A stretch of DNA of 64,000 bases, taken from contig JAKSLI010000003.1 of NCBI GenBank assembly GCA_024401305.1, positions 1 through 64,000 of the forward strand, written 5' to 3'. The notes beneath the pieces are model-generated. The model searched no databases and was not told the DNA's origin. It saw only the letters and a program-made list of their open reading frames with translations. The translations under genes and the position numbers were made by a program. Below, in pieces: positions 9,301 through 15,948 of this stretch. The stretch's first letter is position 1. The number at the start of each line of letters is the position of its first letter. The stretch comes from Bacteroidaceae bacterium (GTDB taxonomy: Bacteria; Bacteroidota; Bacteroidia; Bacteroidales; Bacteroidaceae).

Positions 9301-12300
9301 ATGTACGATGCAGCACCAGAAATGTTCATCTCTGAGAGCGCAGACGGCAAGCTTACAGTCAAGTTCTCTACAGCTTCTTCTACTACATCAGTCACAAACT
9401 TCGCCATCGAGGTTTCAGCTTACCAGAAGCAACCTCTCGCAGTGGCAAGCATCACTACTGAAGACACCTCTGACGCAGAGACTCTCAAGGGCGCACAGGA
9501 TGTAAAGATGCAGAAGATTGCCATTGAGGCTGCTGGCGACATGAACGACATCAAGCTTTCTGCTGTAAATGTAAATGCTACCAACGCAGAAGTTATCAGT
9601 AAGGTTAAGGTATATGCTACCGATACTTATAGCACATTCTCTACAACAAACCTCATTGGCGAGGCTGACGCCGCTGGAAACATTGCTGTTGACTACACCA
9701 TCAACAAGCGGGGCACTTACTATCTATGGGTAACTTGCGACATTGCTTCAGATGCAACTATTGGCAACAAGCCTTCTGCTTCCGTTACTGCCATCACTGC
9801 AAACGGCGAGGAAGTTGCCGTAGCTGAGCCAAGCACTTCTACCATTGAGGTTGTCAGCGGCAAGAGCGGCACAATAGCTGTTGGTCCTGGTACTGCCTAC
9901 CCTACTATCCAGAGTGCTATCAACTCTCTCGCCATTGGCGTTGAAGGTCCTGTCGTTCTCTCTGTCAAGAAGGGCAAGTACAACGAGCGTCTCATGATTC
10001 CTGCCATCAAGGGTGTATCGGCTACAAACACCGTTACCATCCAGAGCGAGACAGGTCTTCGTGGCGATGTGGAAATCTATCACGACTCTTACACTTCTCC
10101 TGCATACGGTGAAACTGGCTATGGCGTAGTAACATTCGACAATGCGAACTACATCACTCTCAAGGATGTTACCGTAAAGACCGAGGCTCCTCAGTATAAA
10201 GGCGTTGTCTATGTGCGCAATGCAAGCCGCCATATTACTATCGATGGATGTTATCTCTCTGCTCCAACGACTACCCAGTACTCAGAGGGCGACATCAACA
10301 TCATTGGTCACTATGTTGACAACTCAAAAGATGCTGACGGCAATTACCTCTGCAACAATAACAACGACTACCTCACCATCAAGAACAACATCATTGAAGG
10401 TGGCTACATCGGCATAAGCATGGGTGGTACAAGCTATGTTGCTCTGCCTAAGGAAGTCGGTGGTGTAATCGAAAACAACATCATCCGTGGCTGGGGTTCC
10501 AAGGGAATCTATGTAATGGAAGAACTTGGCACCAAGATCAACGGCAACAAGGTCTATAACGTAGAATACACTGCAAGCTCTGCTCTCGGTCTTGACATGC
10601 AGGTTGGCGAGGACAACACTCTCCCTGTAGAGGTTACTCACAATACTTTCTACATCGCAGCAAGCAACACAGCAAGCGCGATGTCATTCCGCAAACTCAT
10701 TGGTACTGCCGAAAATCCTGTTGACGTATCTTACAATGAGGTTCGCGTGGTATCAAAGTACTCTGCAAACTTCGGCGTAAAGTTCTCTAACGGAAACGTG
10801 AAGAACGTGAACTTCGACCACAACTCTATCCGCGTAACAAACGCACAATATCCTGTTAGCGATGGAGCAACTGGTCTCTGGTTTTCATCTACTCTCACTG
10901 ACGGCGCTGCTGCCAATGTGAATGTCACAAACAACATCGTTGCAAACGAGGCTACAGGCTTCGCTGTAAACCTCTACAACGATGGCAACCTCAACGCAGT
11001 CAAGTTCGCAAACAACACTCTCTACACTGCTGGCGCAACATTCGCTCGTGCTTCTTCTGGCACAACAATGGACTACGCAGCATGGACAACAAAGACTGGC
11101 GAGACTGGTGGCGAGAACACTCTCGTAGCATTCAAGGACGAGTTCCGCCTCTTCCCTGCTGCTGAGGTTGGCGATCGCGGTTGCTTCCCTTACGATGCTA
11201 ACCAGGCTGCTGCTACTCATGCTGAAGGCGATCCTGCATTTGACGTGGAAATGGGTGGTGGCGACATCACTGAGCCAACCAACCCAGAACTCCTTGTAGA
11301 TGCTGAATACGAACTTCCACTTGGCGAGGAAGCACAGCTTTATGCAACTCTTACAGAAGGTACTGCTCCTTACACCGTAACTTGGAAGGATAGCAAGAAC
11401 ACTGTTATCAAGACAGAAACTCTTGAGTCTCTCCCAGAATCACCTCTCACTTGCACTATCACTCCACAGGAGAACGCTGACTATACCGTTACCGTAGTTG
11501 ATGCAAACCTCAAGGAAGTTTCGGCTGCCATCCGCGTCATCACTACAGGTGATGCTGCTCCTGCTACATTCGAGAATCTCTATCTCGATGAAGAAAGTGA
11601 ATTCTCTGGCATCTACGAACTTGAGGACGAAGATGATTTCTTCCGCGAAACAACATTCGTCAATGGTTCATACTCATTCTATCAAGGAACATGGCCTGAC
11701 TACGACACATGGTGGGGTATCGGTTATTCTAACCACACTTCTACTGAATATGCAGGTCTTGACGATCAGTTCAACAGCATTGTTGGCACTGGCGTAAACG
11801 GTTCTGAGAACTATGCTTTGGCTTACTACATGGCAAACATGGGTCCTGGTTATGAGCCAGCTGTTACCATCACAAACAAGCCTCAGGGCGATGTTGTTCC
11901 TGGTATGTATGTTACAAATACAGCATACGCAGTAAACTCAATGGAGAATGGCGATGAATATGCAAAGAAGTTCGGCTACGGCGACTGGTTCAAACTGACT
12001 GCTACCGGTTATGATGCTGCTGGCAATAATACTGGTTCTGTTGACTTCTACCTTGCAGACTTCCGCAGCGACAACGCTTCTGAGCGTTATATCGTGAAAG
12101 ATTGGCGTTATATGGATCTCTCTGCTCTCGGCACTGTTAAGAAGATTGTCTTCACTATGAGCAGTTCCGACAATAGCAAGTGGGGCATGAACACTCCTTC
12201 TTACTTCGCATTCGACGACTTCGGAGTTGCTGCCCCAGGTGTTAACGTAACGATTGGCAAGAACGGCTGGTCAACATTCGCTTCAAAGCATAACATGACT

Positions 12301-12792
12301 ATCCCTGAAGGCATCACCGCTTACTATGCTACTGCTGCCAACAACAGCACGGTAACTCTTGAAGAAATCACTGACGGCATTATCCCTGCTGGCGAAGGTG
12401 TTGTGCTCAACGGTGTTGAAGGCGAGACTTACACATTCATGCAGTCTGAAGAGGAAGGTTCCGTTCTCACAGGCAACCTCATGGTTGGCGTAACAGATCC
12501 AGAAACATTCAGCAACAATGGTCATGTTTATGTAATATCAACCGTAAACGACGAGACTGCATTCTACCATTACACTGGCGCAACATTCCCAGAAGGCAAG
12601 GCTTACCTCAACATGCCTACCGCTATGGGCGCTAAGGTTGGCATCAAGTTCAACGATGATGCTACTGGCATCAATTCTGTGCGTGATGATGAAAGCGTTA
12701 TGCAGAACACTTACAACACCAACGGTGTTCGCGTAAATACAAATGCCAAGGGTATTGTAATCAAGAATGGCAGAAAAGTTCTGGTTAAGTAA
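6349..12792 (+). CDS. Giant secreted multidomain protein with C-terminal DUF4465 (B12-locus surface protein)
   Basis: This 2147-residue protein has a signal peptide ending LPTLAWA. Four CUB-like modules start near residues 35, 340, 615 and 907 (pattern F-D-GG...G-ITF-P...D-LYIYNG). They alternate with BNR_assoc_N-like beta-sandwiches (e.g. VAIYSTGTSGTYAATKKIG ... LVEGNNYFWVTYTL). A right-handed beta-helix follows (about 1172-1640, starting GTAYPTIQSAINSL), then an Ig-like domain (about 1647-1730) and a DUF4465 domain (about 1732-1960, with GINTP-like ..WGMNTPSYFAFDDF). The last 180 residues are the module shared with the 415- and 914-residue proteins, ending KGIVIKNGRKVLVK. The location directly after btuB suggests surface capture of cobamides, by analogy with BtuH-type proteins, with the repeats acting as a stalk or adhesin. 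Binding is not shown by the sequence. No lipobox is present. Confidence 0.88.
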   Translation: MKQKLLIKQLLCLLFVALPTLAWADREVKQPVFGKQVITVADDEVITFVDPKGDTDYTGQTSENCQGMTVFKPAVEGKSVQIVFEYMNMGGSGSYYSVANVYNGNPDADNSFTWATSTSTVPTSYSASVLPSGDILRAFPNERNKTYENETYFSTSNDGMLSVGFAYRYAYSCKGWKAKVKLVALNNMQTKGAAADYSAVPTSVKSKQNVALAGFNVTTEGVMNADNLTGVKVKFAKNEGVVNPSDLKLYDASGNDLNATITADGENHLLTVNKTLVEGKNDFLIKGDFLGTAEIGAKVQLDVLGVTTTAMPDGVTPFTSAESVELENPALVLMSSTPQTVTVGDTPLAFFDEGGADGKIKQNVNGTITFLPATPSKKVMIDVTKMNIWLGTYYVQEFRVYNGTEVKADKLIKTLNNGETGIIRSTSEDGALTVNLFANTSATTYENDGWEATVSQFTPQAMTVEELAVEAASTATCSAGDDAEMLKVTILTENTEPALVPSSFSVDCGENYALVSKVAIYSTGTSGTYAATKKIGEADVTAQNVTVPVSNAVSLVEGNNYFWVTYTLSTTAKSGKKVSAKLANVKFTNDATVTYDIATAFEREVKNIAIATEGTKTVMVDGTFGLQSEQYPTNANYTAPGTTDRIVVFKPANEGNVCEIEFSKFEIYYASSSYGTKAKFQIYSGEGTKGEKLYEVTAPTSGSYNKVGPGEKLRSTSADGAITVVYNPNTSSYYYCGEGFTANVSEYKTKAMEYEETTVAQTSSDVVAVGAKNQALLTLNVNTSGTNNPLTLSKVNIDLKDLQQNIAAVKLYAVGKNDADPTTDATPVATATVGENSALILTLAEPLELKEGDNYLRLTADIAEDAVADAKVDAKVLSLTIGGEEKTIEAGDPDGERTVKYMYLLQSGDNGEVTIGDNTIMFYDDGGAEKNASRNFTGQVTFVPNSADKAIKFVFKTSSFGNYSDHLYIYNGAEAKTSADVEVGMYDAAPEMFISESADGKLTVKFSTASSTTSVTNFAIEVSAYQKQPLAVASITTEDTSDAETLKGAQDVKMQKIAIEAAGDMNDIKLSAVNVNATNAEVISKVKVYATDTYSTFSTTNLIGEADAAGNIAVDYTINKRGTYYLWVTCDIASDATIGNKPSASVTAITANGEEVAVAEPSTSTIEVVSGKSGTIAVGPGTAYPTIQSAINSLAIGVEGPVVLSVKKGKYNERLMIPAIKGVSATNTVTIQSETGLRGDVEIYHDSYTSPAYGETGYGVVTFDNANYITLKDVTVKTEAPQYKGVVYVRNASRHITIDGCYLSAPTTTQYSEGDINIIGHYVDNSKDADGNYLCNNNNDYLTIKNNIIEGGYIGISMGGTSYVALPKEVGGVIENNIIRGWGSKGIYVMEELGTKINGNKVYNVEYTASSALGLDMQVGEDNTLPVEVTHNTFYIAASNTASAMSFRKLIGTAENPVDVSYNEVRVVSKYSANFGVKFSNGNVKNVNFDHNSIRVTNAQYPVSDGATGLWFSSTLTDGAAANVNVTNNIVANEATGFAVNLYNDGNLNAVKFANNTLYTAGATFARASSGTTMDYAAWTTKTGETGGENTLVAFKDEFRLFPAAEVGDRGCFPYDANQAAATHAEGDPAFDVEMGGGDITEPTNPELLVDAEYELPLGEEAQLYATLTEGTAPYTVTWKDSKNTVIKTETLESLPESPLTCTITPQENADYTVTVVDANLKEVSAAIRVITTGDAAPATFENLYLDEESEFSGIYELEDEDDFFRETTFVNGSYSFYQGTWPDYDTWWGIGYSNHTSTEYAGLDDQFNSIVGTGVNGSENYALAYYMANMGPGYEPAVTITNKPQGDVVPGMYVTNTAYAVNSMENGDEYAKKFGYGDWFKLTATGYDAAGNNTGSVDFYLADFRSDNASERYIVKDWRYMDLSALGTVKKIVFTMSSSDNSKWGMNTPSYFAFDDFGVAAPGVNVTIGKNGWSTFASKHNMTIPEGITAYYATAANNSTVTLEEITDGIIPAGEGVVLNGVEGETYTFMQSEEEGSVLTGNLMVGVTDPETFSNNGHVYVISTVNDETAFYHYTGATFPEGKAYLNMPTAMGAKVGIKFNDDATGINSVRDDESVMQNTYNTNGVRVNTNAKGIVIKNGRKVLVK

Positions 12793-12866
12793 GTGAAGAA
12801 CCAAGCTCGCTTGAGTTCTTCCGAACGAGAAGAACTTAGGCGCAGCCAAGGTTCTGGTAAAGTAAG
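12778..12866 (+). repeat. Hairpin cassette flanked by 16-bp direct repeats (copy 1)
   Basis: GTTCTGGTTAAGTAAG, the end of the giant gene including its stop codon, recurs with one change at 12851-12866. The 57 bp between contain GAAGAACCAAG-CTCG-CTTGAGTTCTTC, a strong hairpin, and a second GAAGAAC. A near-identical cassette follows the 415-residue DUF4465 gene at 14287-14375. The pair shows that the 3' ends of the two genes share ancestry. Confidence 0.8.
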
Positions 12867-12901
12867 CAACTTGTTTCTCTAAAAGTTACGATACAATAAA
12901 A

Positions 12902-12976
12902 ATGAAAATCTAACGTTATATAATTACAACAGTGCTGATGCTTTTCACGGTATCAGCATCTGTTGTATTTACGTAA
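12902..12976 (+). pseudogene. Vestigial btuG start (signal-peptide stub)
   Basis: This 75-bp stretch aligns closely to the first codons of the intact btuG-like gene at 14632. Both read ATGAAAAT..., share ACAGTGCTG and TCAGCATCTGTTGTATTT, and encode the same signal-peptide pattern (M-K-I-x-R/H-x-I-x-T-T-V-L ... S-A-S-V-V-F). Here codon 4 is TAA and the homology ends in another TAA. The preceding bases (TACGATACAATAAA) also resemble the end of the small peptide gene before btuG. I infer that an ancestral [DUF4465 gene - peptide - btuG] unit was duplicated and the first btuG was deleted, leaving this stub. Confidence 0.75.
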
Positions 12977-13053
12977 CAAAATATTTCTCATAAACTTTAG
13001 ACACAAGAATTTAAAAAAATCACATTAAATATTAACCCTAAAACCAAAATCAA

Positions 13054-14301
13054 ATGAAGAAATTCTTTACTCTTCTGGCAGTTAGCCTTGGATTCCTTTC
13101 AGCTACTGCCCAAAATGTAGTGACCTTTGAAGGTGACTATTTCTCATCAAAGATCGATGATCCTCAGTACATGGGTCCACAGCTCTATGGCGACGGTACC
13201 TACAACTGGACAGACGAGAAGACAACTCTCTCTTCTGAGCTTACCGACCTTTACATGGACGGCTGCTATTGGGGCGGCGGTGTGGCTATCTCTAACTACA
13301 TCGAGCCAGATATCAACAATGGCAGCTACTACACCCAGCTTTCTGTGCCTGTAAGCAACGGTTCTGAGAACTTTGCTGTTGTATATGGCGACTACACTTA
13401 CGTCTATTTCAACGATGGCGAAGCTCGCACCATCAAGTCTATGGATGTTTGTCCTACTACTTACCTCCTCAACTCAGAGATGCTTGGCGACGGTTTTGCA
13501 GGTACTCTCGCTGGCGACCCTAACGGTTGGTTCAAGGTAAAAGTGGTTGCTGATGACGACGATGGCAACTTCGTTGAGTTCTACCTCTGCAAGGACGGTG
13601 TTGTTCAGCAGGGTTGGGAGACTGTTGACCTCTCTTCTCTCGGTAAGGTTACAATGCTCACATTCTATTTCTCTGGCAGCGACATGGGCACATGGGGTCT
13701 CAACACTCCTGCTTACTTCGCTTTCGACAACGTGAAGATTGGCGATGCTGCTACTGCTGACGTAACTATTGGCAAGGGCGGTTACTCTACATTCGTTTCT
13801 GAAAGCAACATGGCTGTTCCAGCTGGCGTTACAGCTTACTATGCAACAGCTGCAAACGACAATGCTGTAGCTCTTGAAGAGATCACTGACGGCGTTATCC
13901 CTGCAGGCGAAGGTGTTGTGCTCAAGGGTGAGGAAGGCAAGACTTACACATTCGTTCAGTCTGACGAAGAAGCATCTACTCTCGCTGGCAACCTCATGGT
14001 TGGCGTAGCTGACGCAAGCACATTCACTAACAATGGTAGTGTTTATGTTATTGCTACTGTAAACGGCGTAACAGCATTCTATCAATATACCGGCGAAACA
14101 TTCCCAGAAGGCAAGGCTTACCTCAACATGCCTGGCGTAAATGTTCCTATGGTTAAGATTGCTGGCTATGTAACTGGCATCAATTCAATGCGTAATGAGG
14201 AAAGCGTAATGCGTAATGCTTACAACCTCAACGGCGCTCTCGTAAACAAGAACTTCAAGGGTATCGCTATCAAGAATGGCAAAAAAGTTCTGGTTAAGTA
14301 A
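13054..14301 (+). CDS. Secreted DUF4465 protein, BtuH-like candidate
   Basis: This 415-residue protein has a signal peptide ending SATAQ and then VVTFEGDYF at the start of the mature form. Residues 20-232 form a DUF4465 domain, with YNWTDEKTT, YWGGGVAISNY, GSENFAVVYGDY and WGLNTPAYFAFDNV. Residues about 237-415 are the same C-terminal module found in the 2147-residue protein (IGKGGYSTF..., AYYATAAN, IPAGEGVVLKG, FPEGKAYLNMP), ending KGIAIKNGKKVLVK. DUF4465 proteins recur in Bacteroidetes cobamide loci. The B12-binding BtuH proteins are, as far as I recall, related, but I could not check this. The context (riboswitch, BtuB, BtuG-like) supports cobamide binding. It has no lipobox, unlike Bacteroides surface B12 proteins, so anchoring through the tail is inferred. 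Confidence 0.85.
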   Translation: MKKFFTLLAVSLGFLSATAQNVVTFEGDYFSSKIDDPQYMGPQLYGDGTYNWTDEKTTLSSELTDLYMDGCYWGGGVAISNYIEPDINNGSYYTQLSVPVSNGSENFAVVYGDYTYVYFNDGEARTIKSMDVCPTTYLLNSEMLGDGFAGTLAGDPNGWFKVKVVADDDDGNFVEFYLCKDGVVQQGWETVDLSSLGKVTMLTFYFSGSDMGTWGLNTPAYFAFDNVKIGDAATADVTIGKGGYSTFVSESNMAVPAGVTAYYATAANDNAVALEEITDGVIPAGEGVVLKGEEGKTYTFVQSDEEASTLAGNLMVGVADASTFTNNGSVYVIATVNGVTAFYQYTGETFPEGKAYLNMPGVNVPMVKIAGYVTGINSMRNEESVMRNAYNLNGALVNKNFKGIAIKNGKKVLVK

Positions 14302-14375
14302 GCGAAGAACCAAGCTCGCTTGAGTTCTTCCGAACGGGAAGAACTTAGGCGGAGCCAAAGTACTTGTTAAGTAAA
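14287..14375 (+). repeat. Hairpin cassette flanked by direct repeats (copy 2)
   Basis: This is the same structure as after the giant gene. GTTCTGGTTAAGTAAG at the stop codon, the GAAGAACCAAG-CTCG-CTTGAGTTCTTC hairpin, a third GAAGAAC block, and a weaker copy of the flank (GTACTTGTTAAGTAAA) at 14360-14375. It may act as a 3'-end stabilising hairpin or attenuator before the peptide-btuG pair. Confidence 0.75.
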
Positions 14376-14419
14376 TAAGACAAAATAATCCCACAATAAA
14401 CTAATTCTTTTCTACAAAT

Positions 14420-14632
14420 ATGAAAAACTTGTATGTAAAGCCACAGCTTTCAATGACTGCTGTTGCTACAGAAGGTACAATCCTCACAGGCTCTATCGCA
14501 GTAGGTGAAGGTAGCATCGACAACCCTCTTCTCATTCAGACAAAGAAGGCAGGTTATATCATGAACTCTAACGCTAAGGTTTCTGGTGAAGGTCATCCTT
14601 TCGTACAGATGGAAACATACGCTACAAAGTAA
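14420..14632 (+). CDS. Small YxxP/ILxxS peptide 2 (70 aa), coupled to btuG
   Basis: The N-terminus MKNLYVKPQLSM...ILTGS has Tyr5-x-x-Pro8 and Ile21-Leu-Thr-Gly-Ser25. It matches the spacing in the peptides at 459 and 18703. The rest is polar, with Gly/Ser-rich stretches and an aromatic C-terminal region (..FVQMETYATK). The stop codon overlaps the ATG of the btuG-like gene (TAATG), so the two are translationally coupled. The gene follows the DUF4465 gene by 118 bp. No function is known to me. The coupling argues that the product is made together with the surface B12 proteins. Confidence 0.75.
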   Translation: MKNLYVKPQLSMTAVATEGTILTGSIAVGEGSIDNPLLIQTKKAGYIMNSNAKVSGEGHPFVQMETYATK

Positions 14633-15912
14633 TGAAAATAAGACATTTTATAACTACGACAGTGCTGGCGCTTATGGCGTCAGCATCTGTTGTATTTGCA
14701 CAAGAGAAGATCATCCTTCTGAACGAAGGCAACTGGCAGACTGACAACGGTCGCATTACCTATTTCGAAAACGGAGTAGTGAAAAGCAACCAATGGTTTC
14801 GCGACATCAACGGCTTCAAGCTCGGCGATACCCCAAACGACATCATCCAGATTAACGATAATCTCATAGCCATAGCGCTCAACTGGTCGAACATCATCCA
14901 GTTCATCACACCTCAAGGCGTTGCTGTTGCCGCCACAGAGAATGTGCCAAACAACCGCAAGCTCGTTTCCGACGGACGCTATGTCTATGCTTCAAGTTAC
15001 GGCCACGAATGTGAGACCGTAAACGGCATGGAGTATTTCGAGAAAGGCTATGTTGCAAAGATTGACACGAAGACATTCGAGGTCGTGGCAGCCACGGAGG
15101 TAGGCTACGAACCGGAAGGCATCGCACTCTACAAAGGTCATCTCTTCGTGGCAAATTCTGGCGGCTATGCCTTCCAGGAAGACCACGATTACGAAACGAC
15201 TGTCAGCATCCTTAACGCCGAGACGATGGAGGTTGTGAAGGAAATTGACACAGGCTTCATAAACCTATATGGCAAGATGTCGCAGAGCGGCAAATATCTT
15301 TGCATAAACTCTGCTGGCGACCATTACAATGTATCATCGGCAGCCATCATCATAGACTGCGAGAAAGCCTTAGGCAACCAGCATTGCTTCCAGGCTCTTG
15401 ACATCGCAGCCAATTGCAGCACGACAGCTCGCGACGGCAGTTTCATCGCCATCGGCTCAAGCTTCAGCTATGTCACAGGCGATTACAAGTTCAACTATGC
15501 CACGATAAATCCTGAGGAAGTGATGCAGTCGGGCGGAAAATCGGGCGTGAAGGAAGATTGCTTGCCAGGAACCATTGTCAGCGATCTAAAGAAGATGGGC
15601 ATGCCTTACGACTTCTTCGTAAACCCTTACACTGGCTACATCTACTCTACCGACGCAGGAAGCTTTGCATCTGCCGGTCAGATGTACCAATGGAATCCGG
15701 AGGGAAAGTTTATCGGCAAGTACAAGGTTTATATAAATCCAGCCCACTTCCTCGCACTTCCACCTGACGGACATTTCCCTACTTGCATTCAGTCTCCGAC
15801 TGAGGCTAATGGCAAGCTGAAGGATAATGGCATCTATAATCTGAAAGGACAGCGTGTAACAAAAGACGCAAAGGGAGTTCTAATAATAAACGGAAAGAAA
15901 GTTATCAAATAA
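14632..15912 (+). CDS. btuG: BtuG-like secreted beta-propeller (cobamide capture)
   Basis: This 426-residue protein has a signal peptide ending SASVVFA-QEK. Its mature start, IILLNEGNWQTDNGRITYF, and the following blades (KLVSDGRYVYASSYG, KIDTKTFEVVAATEVGYEPEG, SILNAETMEVVKEIDTGF) are typical of the YncE/NHL-like seven-bladed propeller to which Bacteroides BtuG belongs. BtuG is known as a very high-affinity surface B12-binding lipoprotein that partners BtuB. Here the signal is of the signal-peptidase-I type, with no lipobox cysteine, and the protein instead ends NGIYNLKGQRV..KGVLIINGKKVIK. The start is coupled to the small peptide gene by a 1-nt overlap. The assignment rests on the propeller pattern plus locus context. 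Confidence 0.85.
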   Translation: MKIRHFITTTVLALMASASVVFAQEKIILLNEGNWQTDNGRITYFENGVVKSNQWFRDINGFKLGDTPNDIIQINDNLIAIALNWSNIIQFITPQGVAVAATENVPNNRKLVSDGRYVYASSYGHECETVNGMEYFEKGYVAKIDTKTFEVVAATEVGYEPEGIALYKGHLFVANSGGYAFQEDHDYETTVSILNAETMEVVKEIDTGFINLYGKMSQSGKYLCINSAGDHYNVSSAAIIIDCEKALGNQHCFQALDIAANCSTTARDGSFIAIGSSFSYVTGDYKFNYATINPEEVMQSGGKSGVKEDCLPGTIVSDLKKMGMPYDFFVNPYTGYIYSTDAGSFASAGQMYQWNPEGKFIGKYKVYINPAHFLALPPDGHFPTCIQSPTEANGKLKDNGIYNLKGQRVTKDAKGVLIINGKKVIK

Positions 15913-15948
15913 ATCGCATAAGCGTAAATTGCCAAATAGTAAACTACA

